Positions 28,301 through 30,095 of a stretch of DNA of 30,095 bases are shown piece after piece; within the stretch, counting starts at the first letter, position 1; every line of letters starts with the position of its first letter. Source of the stretch: Sphacelaria rigidula. Taxonomy: Eukaryota > Phaeophyceae > Sphacelariales. The notes beneath the pieces are model-generated. The model searched no databases and had not been told where the DNA came from. It saw only the letters and a program-made list of their open reading frames with translations. The translations under genes were made by a program, and so were the position numbers. Where the stretch lies: positions 1-30,095 of the forward strand of contig CAXNAA020000067.1 in the NCBI GenBank assembly GCA_964200075.2, in the 5' to 3' direction.

Positions 28301-29964
28301 TTCACGTCTACCGATGGCGACTCGACGGAGACGCTGGCATCTGGTACCTGCATTAACGGCGACACAGACATGATACCTAACTTTAACGAAGGTAACCCGG
28401 TTGAGATCCAAATACAGCTCCGAACCGAGCAAAGCTGTGCGGTACACCACGCAGCTGCCTCCAGCACTAGAAGCGGCCACACACTGACCCTCTCCAAGCA
28501 TCGTCTTAGTAACACCAAAAATAAGATCGACTTGCATGCGGACGGGTAGCTCGACTACAACGAAATACTCAAGCATCCGCTCATAGGTTCTTGAAACGGT
28601 GGTCGGTGAGCTACACTCGTGCGTATTCGTGTTGAACCATGTATACCAATCTTTGTGCCGACCAAAAAGCGTCACCGAGTAGGCAACTTTACCTGCCCAC
28701 ACGCAGCCCATCGAGTTCCCGGGAAGCACCGCTTGCGATACAAATCAACAATTTGAACACCCACGACAATTACAGTCTCTTCTTCAATTGTGAGACCCAA
28801 TCAAAGTCTTACCACAGGCTTCAAAGACTGATACTACACAAAGCCGGTCACGTGTGACGGTATCACACACATCCTCACCTCAGGCTTGTCGCCCTTGCCC
28901 GCCAGACTGCCCAGCCCGACGCCGATCGCGCCCACAGTCGCCGCACCCGCTGCTGCCAGACCCGCGGTCAGAGAACTGTCTCCGGTCTTGATATCTACAT
29001 CCGGTGCCTTCACATCTACGTCGCCCGACGGCATCGACACATCCGCATCTGCCGACACCCCCGGCATCGACACATCACCAGACGGCAGATCCACCCCTCC
29101 GGTCATCGAAGGGGCGTCTACGTCCACGCTACCTGAAGGTAGCGTGACGTCAGCGTCCACGCCCGGCAGGTTTGCCCCTCCCGAAACATCTGGCACTGAC
29201 ACACCGCCGCTCACGCTCGGCAAGGACGCATCGGCCGAGACTTCCGGTGAGGAAGCATCGATACTCACGCCAGGCGAGAACGCTTTTGAGCCCGGAGCCT
29301 GTCGGTTCAAGCGGAGAACATCGAAGATTGAATTCAAGGGCACAGCGGTGACTTTACAACATCATCGAGGATCGTGCTCAGATGGACGATGAGTTCAGTG
29401 GATCATGCACGGCAAAAGCTCCCAGGAGAATGTGCAGAAATCCTGCGTGGGGTTGGGAGGGCGCCATGCTTGCGCAAGTTTTTTTCACATTCAAGTCGCG
29501 GTATGAAGGGTGTTGCCCCGAAATATGCCACATCTCAAACTAACGGTGACGACAAAACGAATTGCCCCGAAAACGCTCCTCCCGCAAGTGTTGTGAACGG
29601 CCCCAGGTTTGTCACGTTCGGTGATCGGTTGTTCGAGCAAGCGGGTATAGACTTGCATCCCCTGCTGGTTCGTCTTCCTCATCCACTATGTATCTCTCGC
29701 AGTCTGTCAAAACTGGTGTAGCCCACAGCACCTACAAACCTCCAGCGGGAAGCTTTCTTACCTGTGTGTCCCCCTTGCTACCCAGCTTTAGCATCCCGCC
29801 GACTGCGGCGGCTCCCGCCGCAGCTCCCGCCGCTATACCGCTCGCAAGACCAAGCTTCCCGCTGTCCCCTTCTGCGGAAACACCCGGGGCAGTTACGTCC
29901 AGATCGGCGGAGGGCAGCTGACCCTCAATGTTCACAGACGGACCCTGGGGGGCTTTCACCTCGT
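4072..29964 (-). CDS. Giant modular repeat protein, 34 visible exons, 5' incomplete
   Basis: One spliced minus-strand gene. In transcription order its exons are: 29964-29762; twelve alternating A/B pairs from 29298 to 11311; a truncated A exon at 11092-10831; then 9963-9691, 9408-9232, 8610-8450, 7817-7644, 6993-6909, 6377-5634, 5224-4896 and 4308-4072 (stop TAG). Every junction is GT...AG and phases agree throughout: 0-0 across the array, then 1, 1, 1, 0, 0, 1, 1, 0 at successive 3' junctions. The total is 9,602 bases, about 3,199 residues. The protein is Asp/Val/Ser/Pro/Gly-rich. Each unit has acidic nonapeptide repeats, an Ala/Gly zipper-like segment and a basic-aromatic GFGFGG motif. I see no enzyme domain and no cysteine-rich module. 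The N terminus (signal peptide or other domain) lies outside the window. The style resembles AHNAK-type scaffolds, but family membership is not shown; I do not recognise a named gene. A multivalent structural or membrane-associated role is inference. Confidence 0.85.
4896..5224 (-). CDS. 3' exon with amphipathic helix
   Basis: About 109 codons, phase 1 to phase 0, donor GAACAG before GTGACT. A Pro/Ala-rich start (APKAQPVTPPFNP) leads to GPGFFERIIDAVEDVAET and on through VTDAVEYVTG. There Ile/Val/Ala recur every three to four residues, giving a plausible acidic amphipathic helix of about 25 residues. Ser/Thr/Ala/Gly/Asp-rich sequence follows. The upstream edge is the least certain in the gene. 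I chose ATGCAAG before CCCCAAAAG because it restores phase 1 and follows a C/T tract; an acceptor about 50 bases upstream (exon edge at 5275) would also fit the phase. Confidence 0.65.
5634..6377 (-). CDS. Large unique 3' exon, acidic with three Ala/Gly repeats
   Basis: 247 full codons, phase 1 to phase 1. The acceptor is CCCAACAAATCAG before GTGCTTCC and the donor is GAGGAAG before GTCAGTG. Three related Ala/Gly segments are spaced through the exon: TTALGAAFGSILPKDEEGE, LTSSLSAALGAAIGSQEGD and FSGQVAAALESAGVQTAG. Between the second and third lies VDVKGPEVNV, a string very like vertebrate AHNAK repeats. The end has a basic-aromatic patch (GGSRFNLKFLFGAGGARDR) followed by a run of about 20 residues that is mostly Glu. 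A methionine just upstream at 6417 could pass for a gene start, but a polypyrimidine tract and CAG intervene, and the phase matches the preceding exon. Confidence 0.78.
6909..6993 (-). CDS. Short 28-codon 3' exon
   Basis: Phase 0 to phase 1. The acceptor is TTTCTACATCAG before AGCTCCGAT and the donor is GCCGGAA before GTGAGT. It encodes SSDPEDAQKSGAEATGVGAP and on to GKEGAG, a hydrophilic linker with no motif. It is supported mainly by strong splice signals and by the phase it supplies: the following exon needs an incoming phase of 1 and the preceding exon ends in phase 0. Confidence 0.7.
7644..7817 (-). CDS. 58-codon exon ending in a B-like GFGFG motif
   Basis: Phase 0 to phase 0, acceptor CATCAAACAG before TCCACC, donor CGCAAG before GTAAAC. 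A Ser/Gly/Ala-rich linker leads to SGIGFGFGRLSGGGAKRK at the end. This keeps the design of the B exons: an aromatic Gly-Phe core followed by a lysine/arginine cluster right at the splice donor. It is probably a diverged relative of a B exon, or convergent reuse of the motif. It has no methionine, so a simple start-to-stop search would miss it. Confidence 0.75.
8450..8610 (-). CDS. 53-codon exon ending in a basic cluster
   Basis: Phase 1 to phase 0, acceptor GTTTCTACAG before GGAACTTG, donor CGCAAAAAAAAA before GTGAGAG. It reads GNLPLQLSTTTEDDVVVAPL, then a Gly/Ser-rich stretch, then VGRKSSGRFFSRLIGRKKK. As in the B exons, an aromatic-basic patch (RFFSRLIGRKKK) abuts the donor. The last three lysines are a run of nine A bases directly against the donor. 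A second possible acceptor 17 bases inside would give phase 0, but it clashes with the phase-1 end of the previous exon. Confidence 0.72.
9232..9408 (-). CDS. 59-residue Ser/Gly/Ala-rich exon
   Basis: Phase 1 to phase 1. Acceptor CCTCCCTTCATCAG before GCCATTCG has a good pyrimidine tract; donor GAGGGTG before GTAAGT is near-consensus. The residues run HSDDSSAPSAKAVSGSFDVG, then RPSSGLGEYGSVGTDSQGAA, an Ala-rich run, and DAPTVEGG. No domain is recognisable. It probably acts as a flexible linker. Confidence 0.75.
9691..9963 (-). CDS. 90-codon exon downstream of the repeat array
   Basis: Phase 1 to phase 1, acceptor TTTGTTGAGCAG before CCGCGC, donor TCTACAGCAG before GTGAGT. An acidic start (ALQGAIEAQTPEEPDAESPE) precedes MGGGGVMTLPGGVAARISAL. 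The rest is Pro/Gly/Val-rich with spacing reminiscent of the array (IDIAGPLPSAGDGLGVSLEG), suggesting decayed nonapeptide repeats. It is the first exon after the array and the start of the phase-1 part of the gene. Confidence 0.78.
10375..10450 (+). ncRNA. tRNA-like segment, likely SINE head or tRNA relic
   Basis: A D-arm-like hairpin GGTTC/GAACC (10386-10390 with 10398-10402) is followed by an anticodon-arm-like AACC TTTTGAC GGTT (10407-10421). A box-B match GGTTCGAATCT lies at 10430-10440, giving tRNA-like order and spacing. In this alignment the loop would place UUG (Gln) at the anticodon. The acceptor stem does not pair and the T stem is weak, so it is unlikely to be a working tRNA gene. 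A tRNA-derived short interspersed element or a decayed tRNA copy fits better. Confidence 0.45.
10684..10725. repeat. 21-base tandem duplication
   Basis: TGCGCCCACGTATACCGAAA plus C is repeated immediately with one internal change (ACGTATACC to ACATATACC) and a different last base. It lies inside an intron and no function is apparent. Confidence 0.85.
10831..11092 (-). CDS. A13: truncated A-type exon closing the array
   Basis: 87 codons plus one base, phase 0 to phase 1. It starts MPDADVTGSDVSGDVPLPGV and consists of nine or ten nonapeptides, then ends GDATLPGVVDLGG. The DIKTGDSSLTAG segment and glycine zipper found in the other A exons are absent. This is the only A exon with a phase-1 end and marks the border between the duplicated array and the unique 3' part. 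It may have arisen when an internal donor replaced the normal one. Confidence 0.85.
11311..11424 (-). CDS. B12 exon, 38 aa basic-aromatic motif
   Basis: Begins VPGTSISVEAPSVDEKKRKK, then GFGFGGIFKKPSVKAGLK. Its donor AAG before GTAAGT is the most consensus-like of all B exons. It differs from other copies by PGTS for PDAS and by KKRKK for KKPKK. The basic cluster plus Phe-Gly core plus a Ser in FKKPS resembles basic-aromatic membrane-binding effector motifs in design (inference). Confidence 0.88.
11593..12060 (-). CDS. A12 exon, 156 aa, last complete A module
   Basis: Starts MPDADVAVPDVGANVALPEV and ends in the zipper segment AAAGAATVGAVGAGLGSLAG plus KGDKPE. Before the zipper it has DADVSLPSGDVDVKAPDVDI, a version shared only with A1 at the other end of the array; inner copies read GGVEVTAPDVD. 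The donor is GTGGGA. The 168-base intron after it is the shortest A-to-B intron, against 417-556 bases elsewhere. Confidence 0.88.
12061..13232 (-). other. Enlarged intron (1,172 bases) between B11 and A12
   Basis: Most B-to-A introns are 173-237 bases, so about 950 bases are extra. No intact exon lies inside. At roughly 12541-12615 the minus strand reads INFGFGAKNLPG before a stop, next to sequence loosely resembling a B exon, so part of the excess may be a decayed unit. I see no terminal inverted repeats or mobile-element coding sequence. Confidence 0.5.
13233..13346 (-). CDS. B11 exon, 38 aa
   Basis: Reads TPDAGISVETPAVDERKPKK, then GFGFGGIFKKPSVKAGLK, with donor AAG before GTCAGTG. The Thr start and DERKPKK are unique to this copy. 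The second half is identical in protein sequence to B1, B4 and B12, so the GFGFGG-KKPS half is under stronger constraint, or more recently homogenised, than the first half. Confidence 0.88.
13834..14295 (-). CDS. A11 exon, 154 aa
   Basis: Starts IPDADVTVSDVSGDVSVPEA (Ile in place of Met, acceptor CATTCAG). It carries about a dozen 9-residue repeats plus 7-residue variants (LPSGDVS type). It ends VDNTTGDSSLTAGLTAAGAA and a zipper; DNTTG replaces the usual D(I/M)KTG, introducing an NTT sequon. The donor is GAG before GTAGGG. Confidence 0.87.
14521..14634 (-). CDS. B10 exon, 38 aa
   Basis: VPDASVSVETPSVDVNKPKK, then GFGFGGMFKKPSVKAGLK. Donor GTCAGTGT. VNKPKK (Asn for Lys) is shared with B3. The downstream intron (225 bases) is recognisably similar in sequence to those after B8 and B9 (for example TCATCATGTCGAC near 14457 and 15836), showing that introns were duplicated together with the exons. 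Confidence 0.88.
15148..15690 (-). CDS. A10 exon, 181 aa, second longest A module
   Basis: Starts SPEADATVPDVSGDVSLPDV, using acceptor TAG (not CAG) before AGC. It contains about 15 nonapeptides and three 7-residue variants. It ends with a zipper followed by EGDKPE, the only GEG for GKG substitution. Shares the SPEAD start with A6 and A9. The reading frame stays open about 79 codons into the downstream intron, far longer than after other A exons. Confidence 0.87.
15864..15980 (-). CDS. B9 exon, 39 aa, SSFG variant
   Basis: VPDASVSVETPSVDVKKPKK, then SSFGLSGIFKKSPGRAGLK. It is one codon longer than the usual B exon, with SSFG for GFG and KKSPGR for KKPSVK. It shares these changes only with the neighbouring B8, so the pair arose by a recent tandem duplication. 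The Ser residues beside the basic cluster increase the number of possible phosphorylation sites. Confidence 0.88.
16486..16893 (-). CDS. A9 exon, 136 aa
   Basis: Starts SPEADVTVPDVSGDVSVPEV. The body is short, with about nine full nonapeptides plus short variants. VDAGTPSMTG and PDADMKTEG are copy-specific. The zipper reads AAAGAATAGAVGAGLGSLAG, followed by KGGKPE (Gly for Asp). The donor is GTAGGG; the adjoining intron bases match those after A5 and A6 closely. Confidence 0.88.
17090..17206 (-). CDS. B8 exon, 39 aa, SSFG variant
   Basis: APDASVSVETPSVDVKKPKK, then SSFGFSGIFKKSPGRPGLK. Differs from B9 at three residues only (A/V first, F/L, P/A). The intron downstream of each is also alike (shared string GACGGATAAGGTCAACACCG on plus at about 15723 and 16928), so the duplicated block was at least B plus intron plus A. 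Confidence 0.88.
17624..18058 (-). CDS. A8 exon, 145 aa, shortened zipper
   Basis: Starts MPDADMTVPGVSSDVSLPEA. The zipper is AAAGAATVGAAGLGGLAG, two residues shorter than in other copies, followed by KGDKIE (Ile for Pro). The donor GAG before GTACAG is weaker than the GTAGGG and GTGAGG donors of its neighbours. It is the most diverged module at its C-terminal end. Confidence 0.86.
18272..18385 (-). CDS. B7 exon, 38 aa
   Basis: VPDASISVESPSLDVKKPKK, then GFGFGGMFKKPSFKAGSK. Donor GTTAGTG. Copy-specific changes are SFKAGSK for SVKAGLK. Belongs with B2, B4 and B6 by the SPSL(D/E)V signature; the other copies have PSVDV or PSVDE, apart from B3 (APSLDV) and B11 (TPAVDE). Confidence 0.88.
18924..19376 (-). 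CDS. A7 exon, 151 aa
   Basis: Starts VPDADVTVPSVSGDVSLPEV with acceptor CTCAG before GTGCCG, so it begins with Val like most B exons. Contains a variant block VDVPPGDVSLPSEEVPVPAV and a short VDVAVSGDAAVP where repeat residues were lost. Standard zipper and KGDKPE end. The donor GAG before GTGAGG is good. Confidence 0.87.
19377..19853 (-). other. Enlarged B6-to-A7 intron (477 bases)
   Basis: About 250 bases longer than the usual 173-237-base B-to-A intron. The extra sequence (about 19480-19760) shows no similarity to the other array introns that I can see, and no inverted termini. Possibly an old insertion. Confidence 0.4.
19854..19967 (-). CDS. B6 exon, 38 aa
   Basis: MPDASVSVESPSLEVKKPKK, then SFGFGGMFKKPSGKAAFK. 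It starts with Met like most A exons, again showing that A and B exons share their first residues ([MV]PDA[DS]). The end KAAFK is unique to this copy. Donor GTCAGTTT. Confidence 0.88.
20517..21032 (-). CDS. A6 exon, 172 aa
   Basis: Starts SPEADVTVPDVSGDVSVPEA. It has about fourteen nonapeptides, including VGMDAPSMVG and KVDPPSGDVS variants. The zipper is standard but the end is KSDKAE, departing from KGDKPE at two positions. The minus-strand frame remains open through the upstream intron into B5, an accident that produces one unspliced 317-codon frame; splice sites on both sides are intact. Confidence 0.87.
21254..21367 (-). CDS. B5 exon, 38 aa
   Basis: VPDASISVGSPSVDVKKPKK, then GFGFGGIFKKPSAKAGLK. 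VGSPS for VESPS removes one acidic residue; SAKAGLK is copy-specific. Donor GTCAGTGT. Confidence 0.88.
21368..22731 (-). other. Enlarged A5-to-B5 intron (1,364 bases)
   Basis: Most A-to-B introns are 417-556 bases. The B-proximal part (about 21500-21575) resembles 26355-26445 in the other enlarged intron: a CATACAGTT/CACACAGTT string, GCTTTAC/GATTTAC, then a long G run. The middle holds a tRNA-like segment (21795-21885), and near 22425-22475 there is a direct repeat of AGACCCGCGG followed by GTGTT. No protein-coding remnant is recognisable. Confidence 0.5.
21795..21885 (+). ncRNA. tRNA-Ser-like relic or SINE head
   Basis: In order: a box-A-like GCCGAGG (21805-21811), an arm centred on GTTTGAAAC that would place UGA (Ser) in the loop, a GGGC/GCCC hairpin (21841-21844 with 21852-21855) in the position of a long variable arm, and a box-B match GGTTCGATTC (21865-21874). 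The long variable arm is what marks serine tRNAs. The T stem and acceptor stem do not pair well, so a functional tRNA is unlikely; a decayed copy or SINE head is the better reading. Confidence 0.3.
22732..23199 (-). CDS. A5 exon, 156 aa
   Basis: Starts MPDADVTVPDVSGDVSLPEV. Contains the two-residue insertion seen as SADANVSLPSG and a variant LPAEEVSIPGV. Ends DMKTKGSSLSAG, standard zipper, KGDKPE. The donor is GTAGGG. It is the same length as A12, but the residues around the insertion differ, so the equal length is not simple identity. Confidence 0.88.
23437..23550 (-). CDS. B4 exon, 38 aa
   Basis: LPDASVSVESPSLDVKRPKK, then GFGFGGIFKKPSVKAGLK. The only B exon starting with Leu; KRPKK for KKPKK conserves charge. 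Donor GTGAGGG, unlike the GTCAGT typical of B exons. Confidence 0.88.
24026..24466 (-). CDS. A4 exon, 147 aa
   Basis: Starts MPDADVTVPNVSGDASVPDV. It has a run of very regular nonapeptides, then MDVDVPSMTGEVDVPSDSVS. Ends DMKTEDSSSSAG, zipper AAAGAATLGAVGAGLG and KGDKPE. The donor GTAGGG is standard, but the frame runs into a different hydrophobic intron tail (VGLYVVLLHMAK) than its sisters. Confidence 0.88.
24689..24802 (-). CDS. B3 exon, 38 aa, divergent
   Basis: VPDASISVEAPSLDVNKPKK, then SFGFSGMFKKPTVEAGLK. Several unusual changes: GFSG for GFGG, Thr for Ser in FKKPT, and Glu for Lys in VEAGLK, which lowers the net positive charge. Thr for Ser keeps a potential phosphorylation site. Confidence 0.87.
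25359..25928 (-). CDS. A3 exon, 190 aa, longest A module
   Basis: Starts MPDADVTVPDVSGDVSLPEV. It shows the cleanest repeat series, about 17 [LVMA]P-initiated repeats: 14 of nine residues and the rest of seven (MPDADVT, LPSGDAS, LPSGEVS). Unique blocks include VPGLGADFTVPEVSGDTSMP, the extra repeats that make it longest. Ends DMKTGDSSSTAG, zipper with ATMGAVGAG, KGDKPE. Donor GTAAGG. Confidence 0.88.
26118..26231 (-). CDS. B2 exon, 38 aa
   Basis: VPDASISVESPSLEVKKPKK, then GLGFGGMFKKPSGKAGLK. GLGFGG is the only Leu substitution in the first Phe position. Donor GTCAGCAC is among the weakest in the set. The plus-strand frame spanning this exon and A3 (25318-26412) is an antisense by-product. 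Confidence 0.87.
26232..27612 (-). other. Largest array intron (1,381 bases), A2 to B2
   Basis: About 850 bases longer than typical A-to-B introns. It shares its B-proximal 90 bases with the enlarged A5-to-B5 intron. Features inside: a G-rich tract (26425-26441), a perfect hairpin AGGGTCA-caata-TGACCCT (26727-26745), a second inverted repeat CACTCCATGA/TCATGGAGTG (about 27002-27048), and AT-richer sequence around 27050-27450 than elsewhere in the gene. This suggests inserted, possibly transposon-derived DNA; no transposase fragment is recognisable. Confidence 0.5.
27613..28011 (-). CDS. A2 exon, 133 aa, shortest complete A module
   Basis: Starts MPDAELTVPDVSGDVSLPEG. The repeats are irregular (PAAASVPEMSVGADVNLPSG; VHSIAADAS has lost the Pro). 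PPDVDIETKD replaces APDVDIKTG, and the zipper reads AAAGAAAVGAVGVGLGSLAG. Overall it is one of the most diverged copies, consistent with lying near the edge of the array. Confidence 0.86.
28234..28347 (-). CDS. B1 exon, 38 aa
   Basis: VPDASVSVESPSVDVKKPKK, then GFGFGGIFKKPSVKAGLK: it carries the commonest residue at nearly every position of the twelve copies. Donor GTCAGAG. It is the most 5' B exon in the window. Confidence 0.88.
28879..29298 (-). CDS. A1 exon, 140 aa, first complete A module
   Basis: Starts APGSKAFSPGVSIDASSPEV rather than MPDADV. The repeats then become regular and it ends DADVSMPSGDVDVKAPDVDI, KTG, a zipper reading ATVGAIGVGLG, and KGDKPE. The DVKAPDVD version is shared with A12 at the far end. 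The next exon upstream is A-like, with no B exon between them, so the alternation breaks here. Donor GTGAGG. Confidence 0.87.
29299..29761 (-). other. Intron without B exon (463 bases)
   Basis: Lies between the A-like exon at 29762-29964 and A1. I searched for the conserved plus-strand B signature (CCCTTCTTCGGCTTCTTCAC) and found nothing similar, so no B exon was missed here. The small open frames have no match to the protein's modules. Confidence 0.6.
29762..29964 (-). CDS. First visible exon, A-like with glycine zipper
   Basis: About 67 codons ending GGMLKLGSKGDTQ before GTAAGAAA. It reads VKAPQGPSVNIEGQLPSADL, then DVTAPGVSAEG, then an Ala/Gly segment LASGIAAGAAAGAAAVGGML, parallel to the zipper and GKGDKPE end of A exons. 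The acceptor is probably ACCCAAACACAG (phase 1); an acceptor five bases inside (GACGAG) would give phase 0. No ATG start is available upstream before a stop, so earlier exons must lie to the right of the window. Confidence 0.72.
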
Positions 29965-30095
29965 CTGTGTTTGGGTCAACAGCATAGAGAGGCAGGCTAT
30001 TTTTCAAACTTCGGATATCTCATCATACCACGGTTAGGACAAATAATGAGTCGTCACGAAATTACTTGGTTTTAGTATAGTAAGTTGACTCGTGA
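29965..30095 (-). other. Intron at the right edge
   Basis: The minus strand shows a pyrimidine-rich stretch (CCTGCCTCTCTATGCTGTTG) leading to the acceptor at 29965-29967. No coding segment is visible before the window ends. Confidence 0.55.

Noticed and set aside
11311-29298. CRISPR or minisatellite-only interpretation of the periodic sequence
   Set aside because: The units are about 1.2-2.2 kb with spliced, frame-preserving coding exons. There are no short identical repeats with unique spacers.
4072-29964. Naming the gene AHNAK or periaxin
   Set aside because: The resemblance is in composition and short strings. The module order (nonapeptides, glycine zipper, basic GFGFGG) and the intron-rich structure differ from the large single-exon repeat region of vertebrate AHNAK.

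Overview
The window looks like nuclear DNA from an intron-rich eukaryote. There is no operon-like packing, and long open frames appear only as pieces bounded by GT...AG splice sites on the minus strand. The moderate-to-high GC, introns of roughly 170 to 1,400 bases, and poly-C and poly-A tracts suggest a protist or alga. My best guess is a brown alga or related stramenopile, with a coccidian apicomplexan as an alternative. This assignment rests on gene architecture only and is weak.

Almost the whole window (4072 to at least 29964, minus strand) is one gene whose 5' end lies beyond the right edge. I can place 34 exons with agreeing phases. They sum to 9,602 coding bases, which is exactly 3,200 codons including the stop plus two bases of a split first codon, so the visible part encodes about 3,199 residues. 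From 29298 down to 11311 the gene is a tandem array of twelve two-exon units. Exon type A (133-190 aa) carries acidic nonapeptide repeats of the form [LVM]P-x-V-S-x-D-[VA]-[ST], then an Ala/Gly-rich glycine-zipper-like segment ending near GKGDKPE. Exon type B (38-39 aa) carries a basic, aromatic KKPKKGFGFGGIFKKPS-type motif. All A and B exons are phase 0-0, so units can be gained or lost without breaking the frame. The composition recalls AHNAK/desmoyokin-type scaffold proteins (VDVKGPEVNV-like strings also occur), but homology cannot be claimed from this sequence alone.

The array ends in a shortened A exon (10831-11092). Eight unique 3' exons follow (9963 down to 4072): acidic/Ser/Gly-rich segments, several basic-aromatic patches echoing the B motif, an amphipathic helix, and an acidic tail ending at a TAG stop at 4072-4074. 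Below 4072 lie the 3' UTR and intergenic DNA: two poly-C tracts flanking a 10-base assembly gap, a short hexanucleotide microsatellite, and at 5-438 a near-perfect full-length palindrome that looks like a foldback/MITE-type mobile element. Three array introns are about 850-950 bases longer than their peers. One of these, and one intron of the 3' part, contain tRNA-like sequences resembling SINE heads.

The candidate undescribed system is this protein: a giant modular polypeptide built from at least twelve copies of an acidic-repeat / glycine-zipper / basic-aromatic module, encoded by a recently and repeatedly duplicated exon pair. A multivalent membrane-, wall- or cytoskeleton-associated scaffold is a reasonable hypothesis, not a demonstrated function.
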